Source: Aromatoleum toluclasticum ATCC 700605 (lineage in GTDB: Bacteria > Pseudomonadota > Gammaproteobacteria > Burkholderiales > Rhodocyclaceae). Taken from it: a stretch of DNA of 64,000 nucleotides. A program made the translations under genes and the position numbers. Shown here one piece after another: positions 45,473-53,748 of the stretch (within the stretch, counting starts at the first letter, position 1; each line of letters begins with the position of its first letter). Where the stretch lies: NCBI RefSeq assembly GCF_000378245.1, contig NZ_KB899494.1:124001-188000 (forward strand), given 5' to 3'. Under the pieces are notes generated by a model. It was given only the letters and a program-made list of their open reading frames with translations. It was not told the origin of the DNA and did no database searches.

Positions 45473-45991
45473 ATGAACATCCGTTTTCGCTTTGTTCCGC
45501 TCGCGGCGGCCGTCGTGACTGCGGGCTGCGTATCGATGCCGTCCGGGCCGAACGTGCTCGTGCTGCCCGGCACCGGTGCGAGCTTCAATGAGTTCCGCGC
45601 CGACGACTCGAGCTGCCGCCAATACGCGTACGAGTACATCGGCGGCCGCTCGGCCGGGCAGGCTGCGGCCGACGCCGGCGTACGCAGCGCGGTGGTCGGC
45701 ACGGCGATCGGTGCGGCAGTCGGTGCCGCGGTCGATGGCGGGCGTGGCGCGGGCGTGGGTGCCGGCACCGGCCTGTTGATCGGCAGCGCCGCCGGCAGCG
45801 GTGCCGCCGAGGTGTCCGGCTACGATGCGCAGCGCCGCTACGATCACGCGTACGTGCAGTGCATGTACGCGAACGGCCACCGCGTGCCGGTGTCGGGCCG
45901 TTATTCCCCTGACCGCTCCGATCGCTACCGCAGCACTCCGCCGCCCCCGCCCGCCGGCATGCCCCCTCCGCCGCCGCCCGGCGCACGCTGA
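45473..45991 (+). CDS. Glycine-zipper lipoprotein
   Basis: A 172-residue lipoprotein: signal peptide with lipobox VTAGC (Cys19), then FNEFRADDSSCRQYAYEYIG, a glycine-zipper membrane-like segment (about 72-120, repeated GxxxG with AIGAAVGAAVDGG and GAGTGLLIGSAAG), a YDHAYVQCMYANGHRVP motif, and a Pro-rich tail. Such proteins are generally outer-membrane associated; the family resembles YMGG/Gly-zipper_YMGG proteins. Function unknown. It is co-directional with the Tyr/Pro-rich protein gene just upstream. Confidence 0.82.
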   Translation: MNIRFRFVPLAAAVVTAGCVSMPSGPNVLVLPGTGASFNEFRADDSSCRQYAYEYIGGRSAGQAAADAGVRSAVVGTAIGAAVGAAVDGGRGAGVGAGTGLLIGSAAGSGAAEVSGYDAQRRYDHAYVQCMYANGHRVPVSGRYSPDRSDRYRSTPPPPPAGMPPPPPPGAR

Positions 45992-46271
45992 GCAGCCGTC
46001 TTCTGCGGGCAGGTCCCGACCCCATCAACCGTCGCAGGCGTCCTGCATGGACGTCGCGACGGTGATCGTCTCGCCTGCGTTCAATACTTCACGCTAGTAC
46101 GGTACGGTGGCTCGCTATGCTGGAGTCTCCCGACGCCGCTCCGTGCGTCGCCGGGGCGAGCATCGCTGTTCGGGCGGCCACCCCGGGCGCCGCCGCGCCG
46201 ATGGGACGCGGGCCAGCCGATCGGTGATTCCGTCCCGGAACCCTGCGGCGCGACCGTAGCGGAGGACCGCC

Positions 46272-48395
46272 ATGTCAGAAGAGTCGATTTCCCGCACCGT
46301 CGAGCCGGCCAGCCCTTGGCTGAAGCTGAGGAAGTCCGCCAGCCGGCTCCAGGACTGGTTCGTGATCCAGAGCTCGCTGGTGAAATTCCTGATCGTGGCG
46401 ACCGTCGTGCTGATCCCGCTGATGGGCATCCATTCGATGATGCTGTCCCAGAAGCGCGCCGCGCTGGCCGAGGAGGTGAAGGCGATGGCGGTCGCCGGCG
46501 GGCCGGGGGCGGGCGTGTGGACCTTCGACGAGAGCGTGCCGGTGGTGCTGGGCAGCGGCTCGGTGCTGGGCTTCCTCGACGCGAACCCCGTCGATCGTGT
46601 CACGGTGATCTACGAGCCGCTGATGTGGAATCTTTCGGAACGCATCATCCTCGTGCAGTCGCACGGGCAGCAGCACGCCTATTACCCGAGCGACCTGGAA
46701 ACCAAGATCTTTGCCGACAAGGCCGTCTCCGCACCATGGTCCGGCCGGCTCGCCTTCATTCCCCGCGCCGAACTTGGCGAGGACGCGCTCAAGGTGTTCG
46801 AGCGCCTCGACCAGCGCTTCGCGAACGGGCGTCCGCGTTCGGCCGACGACGGCTGGCGCGCCGCGCTCAGCGGCGTGTTGTCGACGGCGCTGATGCTGGG
46901 CCTGCTGAGCTTTTTCTTCATGCAGTTGCGCGGGCAGTTCAAGTCGCTGAAGTTCATCGAGCCCGGGCAGGTGCGCGGCTCCATCGACGAGCTCGTCGGC
47001 ATGGACGACATCAAGGCCGAGGTGTCGCAGATCAAGGACCAGTACGAGCGGCGCGCCCTGTACGCCGAATACGGCATCCGCAAGCCGTTCAACGTGATGT
47101 TCAGCGGCCCGGCCGGCACCGGCAAGACCAAGCTCGCGAGCTATCTCGCCAAGGAGCTGAACCTGCCCATCCTGTTCCACTCCGCCGCCAACCTGGAAAC
47201 GGGCTACGTCGCCGGCGGTGCGAACACGCTCAACCGCATCGTATCGATGGCGAAGCGGCGCAAACGCTGCATCGTGTTCCTCGACGAGGCGCAGGATCTC
47301 TTCATGAAGCGCGGCGGACGGCGCAAGTTCGACGACGATACCGCCAACACCCTGCTCGCCGTGCTCGACGGCGTGCGCAGCAAGGACGAGGCCGAGATCA
47401 TCTGGATCGTCGCGAGCAACTTCAACAGCCAGACGATGGAGATGGACGAGGCCATGTTGCGCCGCTTCCAGATGAAAGTGGATTTCCGCCTGCCCAACCG
47501 CGAGGAGCGGCTTGCGATCATCCGGTACTACCTCGCGCAGCGCGCCGACAAGGTGCTGCCCGGCCTCGACCTGAGCCACCTCGTCGGCGTCACCGAAGGG
47601 CGTAGCCCCGCCGACCTCGAGACCATCGTGAACCAGGCCGGCATCACCGCGGTGCAGGCGGGCGAGATGATAGGCGCCGACACCCTGATGCAGGCCGCCG
47701 AGCGGGTGCTGGTCGGCAACGTCAATTCCAGCACCACCGACGAACGCGAGCGCGACCGCCGCATCATCGCCGTGCACGAATGGGGCCACTTCCTCGTCGA
47801 CCTGCAGCGCGAGCGCGAGCTCACCAACGACGACTGGGACCGCATCCTCGCCGACATGAAGACGATCAAGATCTCGCTCAAGGCCATCCCGCGCAGCAAC
47901 GCGCTGGGCTTCGTCTTCCACAAGCAGGGCACCGACCTGCTCAAGACCAAGGGCGACATCGAACACGACGTGCGCGTGCTGCTCGGCGGCATGGCCAACG
48001 AGGAGCTTTTCTTCGGCGAGGACGGCACCACCAACGGCGCCCACAACGACATCACCCGCGTCACGCAGCTCCTGCACCACGCCGTCGGCGAGATGGGCAT
48101 GTACCGCAAGACGCGCCTCAACTTCGGCGCGCTGACGAACGACGGCCAGGGACCGAGTCGCGTACTCGACGAGGAGACGCGCGGCATCATGGAAGCGCAG
48201 AGCGAACGCCTGTATGGCGAGACCAAGGCCGTGCTGGCGGGGCTCAAGCCGCTCACGGAGCATCTGGCCGGCAAGCTGCTCGAGGCCGGCGAGATGGGCC
48301 TGGACGACGCGTTGACGGAGATCCGGCGCTTCGAGGCGGCGAGTGCGGCATCGGACCGCGGCGTGGGCCTGAGCGCAATGAAGGCAGCGGGTTGA
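46272..48395 (+). CDS. Divergent FtsH-like AAA+ protease with HEWGH active site
   Basis: A 707-residue protein starting after GGAGGA. Two membrane segments (about 37-56 and 198-218) enclose a 140-residue extracytoplasmic domain. The AAA+ domain has Walker A GPAGTGKT (279-286), Walker B IVFLDEAQDLF (334-344) and a modified second region MDEAMLRRFQ (391-400) in place of FtsH's LDPALLRPGRFDR. The M41-like peptidase domain has HEWGH (502-506) and the third metal ligand in GAHND (Asp593), so zinc binding looks possible. It is clearly related to FtsH but not the housekeeping copy. Substrate unknown. Confidence 0.85.
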   Translation: MSEESISRTVEPASPWLKLRKSASRLQDWFVIQSSLVKFLIVATVVLIPLMGIHSMMLSQKRAALAEEVKAMAVAGGPGAGVWTFDESVPVVLGSGSVLGFLDANPVDRVTVIYEPLMWNLSERIILVQSHGQQHAYYPSDLETKIFADKAVSAPWSGRLAFIPRAELGEDALKVFERLDQRFANGRPRSADDGWRAALSGVLSTALMLGLLSFFFMQLRGQFKSLKFIEPGQVRGSIDELVGMDDIKAEVSQIKDQYERRALYAEYGIRKPFNVMFSGPAGTGKTKLASYLAKELNLPILFHSAANLETGYVAGGANTLNRIVSMAKRRKRCIVFLDEAQDLFMKRGGRRKFDDDTANTLLAVLDGVRSKDEAEIIWIVASNFNSQTMEMDEAMLRRFQMKVDFRLPNREERLAIIRYYLAQRADKVLPGLDLSHLVGVTEGRSPADLETIVNQAGITAVQAGEMIGADTLMQAAERVLVGNVNSSTTDERERDRRIIAVHEWGHFLVDLQRERELTNDDWDRILADMKTIKISLKAIPRSNALGFVFHKQGTDLLKTKGDIEHDVRVLLGGMANEELFFGEDGTTNGAHNDITRVTQLLHHAVGEMGMYRKTRLNFGALTNDGQGPSRVLDEETRGIMEAQSERLYGETKAVLAGLKPLTEHLAGKLLEAGEMGLDDALTEIRRFEAASAASDRGVGLSAMKAAG

Positions 48396-48431
48396 AGCCG
48401 TCGGGCATGTCGCCCGGTCCGAGCCGCGTGT

Positions 48432-49007
48432 TCAGGGTGCCAGCCGCAGCTCCCAGATCCCCGCCGGCGGCGTGTTGCGCCAGATCACTGCCGTGCGCTT
48501 CCAGCGCAGGTGGCGCGGCGCAGCGAACGGCGCACGCGGATGGTACGTGAACTGCACGAGCTTGCGTTCCGGGCTATGCGCGAGGAAGCGGCACAGGCTG
48601 TGCGCCGTCTCGGATGCGACAGCTGCGGGAAGCGAACGGAAAGGCAGGCTGGAAACGAGGACGATACGGCCGGGCTGGTCGAACAGCGAGTCGACCACCT
48701 GCCGTGCCGTCGCCTCGCGCACGTCCATGGACGGGTAACGATGGCGCAGGCGTTGTGCGAGGGCAGTCTGCAGTTCGACCGCGATCAGCGGCACGTCGGG
48801 CAGCTTCGTCAGCAATGCGTCGGTGACCGGGCCGGTGCCCGCCCCGAGCTCTACGACGAGGTCCGCGCCTTCCGCGGCACTCGCCAGTGCGTTCGCGAGC
48901 GCGCGCGACGACGGCAACAGCGTGCCGGTCGAGCCCGGATCGCGCAGCATCGCGACCAGCAGTTGCAGGTGTGCGGAGGGGGGGGCGAGACGGAACATGT
49001 CCGCCAT
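48432..49007 (-). CDS. Class I SAM-dependent methyltransferase (PmtA/KsgA-like)
   Basis: A 191-residue protein with SAM-binding motif I VVELGAGTGPVTDALL (about 51-66), an acidic motif II end (IAVELQT) and motif IV-like SSLPFRSLP (about 118-126). The arrangement resembles rRNA-dimethylase-like and phospholipid N-methyltransferases such as PmtA of proteobacteria. A role in phosphatidylethanolamine methylation is plausible but unproven. MADMF is taken as start; MFRLAPP three codons later is an alternative. Single gene, convergent with the FtsH-like gene. Confidence 0.75.
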   Translation of the reverse strand: MADMFRLAPPSAHLQLLVAMLRDPGSTGTLLPSSRALANALASAAEGADLVVELGAGTGPVTDALLTKLPDVPLIAVELQTALAQRLRHRYPSMDVREATARQVVDSLFDQPGRIVLVSSLPFRSLPAAVASETAHSLCRFLAHSPERKLVQFTYHPRAPFAAPRHLRWKRTAVIWRNTPPAGIWELRLAP

Positions 49008-49130
49008 CTTAGTCAGGCCTCCTGTTCATGGGGCGGATGCTTGCGTGTGGATATGTAACGGTGGTCGGCGGCGACGGCCCGCGGCAGGCATTTCCGCGGG
49101 CTCGCCCCGGGTGTCGCCACTCCTCGCTCC

Positions 49131-49460
49131 TCATTTCGGCGGCAGCGAAGTATTGAAGCGCAAGGCTCGCTTGACCCAGCGCGACAGGTCGGCGTCCGAC
49201 TCGAAGCCGGGCGGTTCGACCATCACGAATCCGGTCAGCGGGCGCCCCGTGAAGTCCATCGGACGTGCGTGGGCTGTGCGCAGGGCGTCCTCGTAGCGTT
49301 CGGCGCCGACGCGCACGACCAGCGTGTCGTCGAGGATGCCGACGCACATGTGGCCGTGCAGCATGAAGGCGAGGCCGCCGAACATGCGCCTTTCGGCGAT
49401 GTCGTGGTGCGCCCTGAGTTCGTCCCGCAGCCGCTCGGCGAGTCCTTCGTCGAAAGCCAT
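49131..49460 (-). CDS. TfoX N-terminal domain protein
   Basis: With the ATG at 49460 the product is 109 residues and is almost exactly a TfoX_N domain: LAERLRDELRAHHDIAERRMFGGLAFMLHGHMCVGI (spread over about residues 6-42) and the closing WVKRALRF. Full TfoX/Sxy competence regulators have a second helical domain, which is absent here. Stand-alone TfoX_N proteins are common and of unknown function. An upstream ATG in frame (49496) would add 12 residues. Confidence 0.85.
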   Translation of the reverse strand: MAFDEGLAERLRDELRAHHDIAERRMFGGLAFMLHGHMCVGILDDTLVVRVGAERYEDALRTAHARPMDFTGRPLTGFVMVEPPGFESDADLSRWVKRALRFNTSLPPK

Positions 49461-49582
49461 CCTGCGCGTCTCCCGCCAATCGGGGGTGACCCCCATGCTG
49501 CAGTGTAGTACCGCAGGAAGGTCGGGGCGGGCGAATGTTCGCGGCGCTGCCCGCAGGAGGGGCGTCCTGCCCCCCGGTCGAG

Positions 49583-49798
49583 TCAGCGGCTCGCCGGCTC
49601 CGCGGGCTTCTTCGGATCTTCCGTCACATCCAGCCCCCAGTCGCCGTATTCGTACCAGTCTTCGCCGAGCATCTCGGCAGGGTGCAGCGTGCGGCCGGAG
49701 CCGTTGCCGCAGGCGAGGGAATCGGCCGGGCAGTATTTGTCGCAGCCCCAGCAGATGCGTTCGGGGTGCTTGGGATGCAGGGGAAACTTCTTGGCCAT
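49583..49798 (-). CDS. DUF3079 family small Cys-rich protein
   Basis: A 71-residue protein that begins MAKKFPLHPKHPERICWGCD and continues with KYCPADSLACGNG, then HPAEMLGEDWYEYGDWGLD. This is the DUF3079 pattern. Four cysteines in CxxC-x3-C-x6-C spacing (residues 16-30) could bind zinc or an iron-sulfur centre. Function is unknown. Upstream lies a 25-base imperfect palindrome that resembles Rrf2/IscR-type operators (see 49841-49865), which would fit an iron-sulfur or redox link. Confidence 0.87.
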   Translation of the reverse strand: MAKKFPLHPKHPERICWGCDKYCPADSLACGNGSGRTLHPAEMLGEDWYEYGDWGLDVTEDPKKPAEPASR

Positions 49799-49840
49799 GT
49801 CGGGGAGCCTCGTGACCGCTTGGATTGCGGATTCTGGGAA

Positions 49841-49865
49841 TATCCGAGTAGTTTACTCGGTCATG
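49841..49865. promoter_or_regulatory. Candidate Rrf2/IscR-type operator upstream of the DUF3079 gene
   Basis: CCGAGTA (49844-49850) and TACTCGG (49854-49860) are perfect 7-bp arms around a 3-base centre, and the outer bases (ATAT... to ...TCAT read over 25 positions) extend the partial symmetry. Compared by eye with the known IscR type-1 consensus, about 19 of 25 positions agree. It sits about 45-65 bases before the DUF3079 start on the minus strand, where it would overlap the promoter. Functional assignment is inferred. Confidence 0.45.
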
Positions 49866-50050
49866 ACCGGCGGGCTTTGATGCCCGTCAAGACAGCCCGC
49901 AACCGGGGCGGCTGCATCGCAGGCTCGGGCGGCGTATAGTCGCGTCTCCGCAGATTGCCCGCTCTACCGTCCCCTCTTTCGCCCCACCTCCGTCACCGCT
50001 CGCCGCCCGTTTCCATCCGCGACGCGGGGCGCCACCGCCGCCGAATCACG

Positions 50051-51154
50051 ATGTCACTGCCCCGCTTCGATCCCGCCGAATACTCCGCCCAGCTCGCCGA
50101 GAAGGTCGCCCGCTTTGCGGCCGATTTCGCCCCGTTGGGCGTGCCCGCACCCGAAGTGTTCGCGTCCGAGCCGCTGAACTACCGCCTGCGCGCCGAGTTC
50201 CGCATGTGGCACCACGGCGACGGTCTCGTCGACTACGCGATGTTCGCCCAGCACGACCCGAAGACGCCGGTGCTGATCGACGATTTTCCCGCCGCGGCAG
50301 CGCCGATCTGCGCACTGATGCCGCGCCTGCGCGACGCGCTGCGGACGAACGAGGTGCTGCGGAAGAAGATCTTCCAGGTCGAGTTCCTCGCGACTTTGAG
50401 CGGCGAGCTGATGGTGAGTCTGGTCTACCACCGCGCGCTCGACGCGGACTGGGAAGCGGCCGCGCGTGCGCTCGCGGCCGAACTGGGGGTACAGGTCATC
50501 GGCCGCAGCCGCAAGCAGAAGATCGTGCTCGGCCGCGACTGGCTGCTCGAGGAGTTCGAGGTGGACGGACGGCGCCTGCGCTACCAGCAGATCGAGGGCA
50601 GCTTCACGCAGCCCAACGGCGGCGTGAACCGCCAGATGCTGGGCTGGGCGCGGCGCCAGGTCGCGGCCGTGGGCGGCGACCTGCTGGAGCTCTACTGCGG
50701 CAACGGCAACTTCACGATGGTGCTGGCGCCGCTCTTCGAGCGCGTGCTCGCGACCGAGGTCAGCAAATCCTCGGTGCGCGCCGCGCACTACAACATCGAG
50801 GCGAACGGCGTCGACAACATCACGATGGTGCGCATGTCGAGCGACGAGATCAGCGACGCCTTTGCGGGCGGGCGCGAATACCGCCGCATGAAGGACGTCG
50901 ACCTCGCCGGCTACCGCTTCTCGACGCTGTTCGTCGACCCGCCGCGCAGCGGCCTCGACGACGCGACCGTCAAGCTCGCCCGCGGCTTCGACCGCATCCT
51001 GTACATCTCCTGCAACCCGAACACCCTGCGCGACAACGTCGCCGCGCTCGCCGACACCCACGACATTTCCGCCGCGGCGGTGTTCGACCAATTTCCCTAC
51101 ACCCATCACCTCGAGGCCGGCCTGCTGCTGACGCGGCGCGGCCTGCAAGCCTGA
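50051..51154 (+). CDS. trmA: tRNA (uracil-5-)-methyltransferase
   Basis: From the ATG at 50051 the product is 367 residues, matching E. coli TrmA (366). It has the FRMWHHGDG substrate-recognition segment (about 54-62), SAM motif LLELYCGNGNFTM (about 214-226), FVDPPRSGLDD (about 296-306), the catalytic cysteine in YISCNPNTL (about 320-328) and the general-base glutamate in THHLEAGLLLTRR. It makes m5U54 in the T loop of tRNAs. The open frame before 50051 has no typical start. Confidence 0.96.
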   Translation: MSLPRFDPAEYSAQLAEKVARFAADFAPLGVPAPEVFASEPLNYRLRAEFRMWHHGDGLVDYAMFAQHDPKTPVLIDDFPAAAAPICALMPRLRDALRTNEVLRKKIFQVEFLATLSGELMVSLVYHRALDADWEAAARALAAELGVQVIGRSRKQKIVLGRDWLLEEFEVDGRRLRYQQIEGSFTQPNGGVNRQMLGWARRQVAAVGGDLLELYCGNGNFTMVLAPLFERVLATEVSKSSVRAAHYNIEANGVDNITMVRMSSDEISDAFAGGREYRRMKDVDLAGYRFSTLFVDPPRSGLDDATVKLARGFDRILYISCNPNTLRDNVAALADTHDISAAAVFDQFPYTHHLEAGLLLTRRGLQA

Positions 51155-51158
51155 GCGT

Positions 51159-51521
51159 TCAGCGGCCGCGCGTGCTCGCCCGCGCCTGAGACGGCGGATC
51201 GGGGCGATCCGCGTCCTGCAGCGGGTAGGAATCGGCGAAATAGGCCGGTCCCTTCATGATCAGCACGATCACCGCGCCGATCGCGAGCACAGTAACGGAG
51301 CTGAAGGTCAGGCCCAGGATGCTGAGGCCGATGATGTCGGCGGTGGTGATGCTCGCGGCGGGATCCGGGCCGATGCCGGCCCACGCCATGACGCGGGCGA
51401 GTGCGGGCGCGAGGGCGGCCATCAGCGTACCGCCTGCCAGCACGAAGGGAAGCCGTACAAGCAAGCTGCGTTCGAACGCCGTCGAGACGGTGTTCCTGTC
51501 GGGGGACGCGGGGGAGTTCAT
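51159..51521 (-). CDS. Small inner-membrane protein of unknown function
   Basis: From the ATG at 51521, preceded by GGAG, the product is 120 residues. Two hydrophobic segments are clear (about 24-47 and 62-90, the second LSILGLTFSSVTVLAIGAVIVLIM), separated by a Pro/Gly loop, with a polar C-terminal tail. I do not recognise the family. It is convergent with trmA, only 4 bases between stops, and shares the direction of the type VI cargo genes further right but lies outside their low-G+C block. Confidence 0.68.
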   Translation of the reverse strand: MNSPASPDRNTVSTAFERSLLVRLPFVLAGGTLMAALAPALARVMAWAGIGPDPAASITTADIIGLSILGLTFSSVTVLAIGAVIVLIMKGPAYFADSYPLQDADRPDPPSQARASTRGR

Positions 51522-51625
51522 GACGACTCCTTTCGTTCTGGTCGGGGTTTGACGCTGAGGGGCGCGGATGATTCCGTTTTCACGCGATAACATATTCCGC
51601 CGCTGTGGCATTGCGGCAAATTACG

Positions 51626-52510
51626 TTAGTCAACGTACACATTGGTCGACACATCCATCACGCACGGATCGTCGGGCGCAATAGCGCATTCGTCCTCAAC
51701 CCACTTAGGCCACCGCGGGATCTTGCTGGTACGCATCGCTACCCAGCGGAACAGACTTTGCGGGAAAAACCCCACTTGGAGCAGAAGCTGGAAGAGCGGC
51801 AGGCCGTTGAGCTGCAAAGTGATGCGCTCCCAGCCGAAACGCCAGGTTTCACGTTTGAGATCGAGCCGAGGCAAGCAGATGAGAGGTTTCTCCAGGGCCG
51901 ACAATACGGCCTGAGGCCCCTCTTCCATATAGCGACGGTAGAACTCCCACAGGGTATGGAGCTGATCCTTCTCTCCACTGGCCCCCAATGCAAAGGTCTC
52001 GCGCACCGTCTTCCCGTCTGCATCCATCACATGGCCGGCGACATACAGGTCTTTCCATGTTGTCTCGCTGCCGCCGATTGTGAAATAGATGTCATCCCAA
52101 CCAACCTTGAGCACGGTTCCATTGCGTCGCCAGACGTAGACCTGGCGGTTCTTGCGATTCAGGCGGATGGGGAAGTGGGTGTAGGTGAAGGTGTCACGAA
52201 ATACAAGCCAACTGCATCCAGTTGCAACTGCAAGGTTCAAAAACATCAAAATGGCTGGTCGAGTAATGCCATCGTAGGCAAACACAAGCCATAGAAGCAC
52301 AGCAAGTGGAATTCCGGCCATCGCAACAAAACCGCGAGAATAATAAAATTTATCGGCCCCTTCCAAGAAGGTGCCGTTTATGCGAATCACTGAGAGGTTG
52401 TAATGCGGTACGACACCCAATCGTTTCGTAGGCGTAAGGTGTTCTTCTCTCTCGAAATCTAGTAGTTGGCGGTTGATCCTGTAAGGCTGCACAAATCCGT
52501 AAAAATCCAT
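51626..52510 (-). CDS. DUF6708-like membrane protein of the type VI cargo cluster
   Basis: A 294-residue protein with two adjacent membrane helices (about 62-79 and 85-104) and a cytoplasmic domain whose start PIRLNRKNRQVYVWRRNGTV (about 114-133) and GWDDIYFTIGG are typical of the DUF6708 family, which in my knowledge often occurs beside VgrG-effector genes. It could be an immunity protein or effector accessory. It is the last of four minus-strand genes after vgrG, and its DNA has markedly lower G+C than the neighbouring core genes, suggesting transfer. Confidence 0.7.
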   Translation of the reverse strand: MDFYGFVQPYRINRQLLDFEREEHLTPTKRLGVVPHYNLSVIRINGTFLEGADKFYYSRGFVAMAGIPLAVLLWLVFAYDGITRPAILMFLNLAVATGCSWLVFRDTFTYTHFPIRLNRKNRQVYVWRRNGTVLKVGWDDIYFTIGGSETTWKDLYVAGHVMDADGKTVRETFALGASGEKDQLHTLWEFYRRYMEEGPQAVLSALEKPLICLPRLDLKRETWRFGWERITLQLNGLPLFQLLLQVGFFPQSLFRWVAMRTSKIPRWPKWVEDECAIAPDDPCVMDVSTNVYVD

Positions 52511-52519
52511 GTTTGCTCC

Positions 52520-52822
52520 TTACTGGAAAGCACGGTCAAGCTGAATTTGTTCAAACTCAGCAGTGGCGTACTTGTCCGAATTGAAGCCGAAGAGACAGCG
52601 CGCCAGCCATTCATGGATTCTGTTTTCCTTTTTGTCTTCAATCAGGACGGTAACAACGATAAAGGTTATGCAAACACAAGCCGCGACTACCCAGCCGATC
52701 GGCACAAGAAGATTCATGCAGAGAAGCAAAATACCAAGTAGTGCCCCCAGGGCTGCCGCAGCTACGCAGATCGCATAGTCGACACGTCCGGAGACAGCCC
52801 AGGGTGACCGCGGGTTGCACAA
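52520..52822 (-). CDS. Small two-helix membrane protein, possible immunity protein
   Basis: A 100-residue protein with two strong membrane segments (about 16-35 and 40-62; AICVAAAALGALLGILLLCM and VVAACVCITFIVVTVLI) and a charged C-terminus. No ATG fits: the best start is TTG at 52822, lying inside a 21-base palindrome. It ends 9 bases before the DUF6708-like gene. Small membrane proteins in this position beside membrane-active type VI effectors are frequently immunity proteins; this is inference. The start is uncertain. Confidence 0.58.
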   Translation of the reverse strand: MCNPRSPWAVSGRVDYAICVAAAALGALLGILLLCMNLLVPIGWVVAACVCITFIVVTVLIEDKKENRIHEWLARCLFGFNSDKYATAEFEQIQLDRAFQ

Positions 52823-52834
52823 ATTTTGTGCAAC
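52814..52834. repeat. Perfect palindrome over the start of the 52520-52822 gene
   Basis: GTTGCACAAA (52814-52823) and TTTGTGCAAC (52825-52834) are exact 10-bp arms around one base. It covers the TTG start codon of the small membrane protein gene, so it could be an operator or, in RNA, a structure restricting initiation. The remaining spacer to 52950 shows nothing else. Confidence 0.65.
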
Positions 52835-52950
52835 TTGGTACCGTTTTGGTTGGGGAGGCAGCTTCTGTCGCCCACCTCACTGACAGTCTCAACATGCATA
52901 ATGGGTAGCTGCGGCTGCCCTGTGGGATAGGCCAGAAATCTTCGATCCCT

Positions 52951-53748
52951 CTACGATGATCCCTCGGGAATAAGATCGAAAAGCACAGGCTTGCCAGTCT
53001 TGCGCTCAACCTGCCAGACGAGATAGATATTAAGGTAGATGCCAGAAACGAGCTTCGAAATTCCCCACAAGGAAATCGGCAACCCGAGAAAAGTCAATAA
53101 CAGCAGGACCGCCTCCGCGCCACCGGCTGCGTCAGCAATCCGGGAAATTGCATAACCTGCGCTGGCCAGCGGGGCCAATGCCATAACTATTTTGGCTCCG
53201 TGACTGTTCCATAGGCGGCCGAGCATTGTGTTGCTGCTAATCGAAGGTGTTTCGAGATCCGTTTTTCGTTCCCACCGCAACGTAACGTGATCGGTGGATT
53301 CAGCGAATTCCCGTTCTATGTAATGTTTCTTTGTGACTCGTCGGCGTGTTCCGTTGAGGTCGATCCAACTCCACAGTCCCCCCGCAAAGAAAATTGCAGT
53401 CCATTGCAGCAGTCGGACTTCGAACGGTTGCGGAATTAGGATGAAGTAGGCAAAACCCATAAACCCAAAGAGGACGAGAACTGGCGTCGCACTTGCAAAG
53501 CCAATAGCAATCGCCCACGTGAGCGCTCGACGAATTCTTAATTTAACGTGGCTAAGGGCGAGAAAGGAGATTCCGCCTGCAATTCCAGATCCGGCGAAAA
53601 TGGTCGGAGCGTCGCTTGCGATTCCGAGGCTATCATGAATTGCCCAAGCGCCAAACGCGGAAAATAGGCCAAGAAATATCCAGCTCCATGCGAAAATTTT
53701 GCACCGATCGGCATCGAACGCTGGTCGGCGATGAGATACGTTACTCAT
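52951..53748 (-). CDS. Multi-pass membrane protein, probable effector immunity or accessory protein
   Basis: A 265-residue protein with about six hydrophobic segments: two near the N-terminus (about 19-38, 47-62), a pair (about 74-105), one near 112-128, and two near the C-terminus (about 188-235). A central cytoplasmic stretch (about 130-185) is charged. I do not recognise a family. Its ATG overlaps the effector gene stop by 4 bases, the tight coupling expected of an effector-immunity pair. The DNA is low in G+C relative to flanks. The role is inferred from position. Confidence 0.65.
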   Translation of the reverse strand: MSNVSHRRPAFDADRCKIFAWSWIFLGLFSAFGAWAIHDSLGIASDAPTIFAGSGIAGGISFLALSHVKLRIRRALTWAIAIGFASATPVLVLFGFMGFAYFILIPQPFEVRLLQWTAIFFAGGLWSWIDLNGTRRRVTKKHYIEREFAESTDHVTLRWERKTDLETPSISSNTMLGRLWNSHGAKIVMALAPLASAGYAISRIADAAGGAEAVLLLLTFLGLPISLWGISKLVSGIYLNIYLVWQVERKTGKPVLFDLIPEGSS

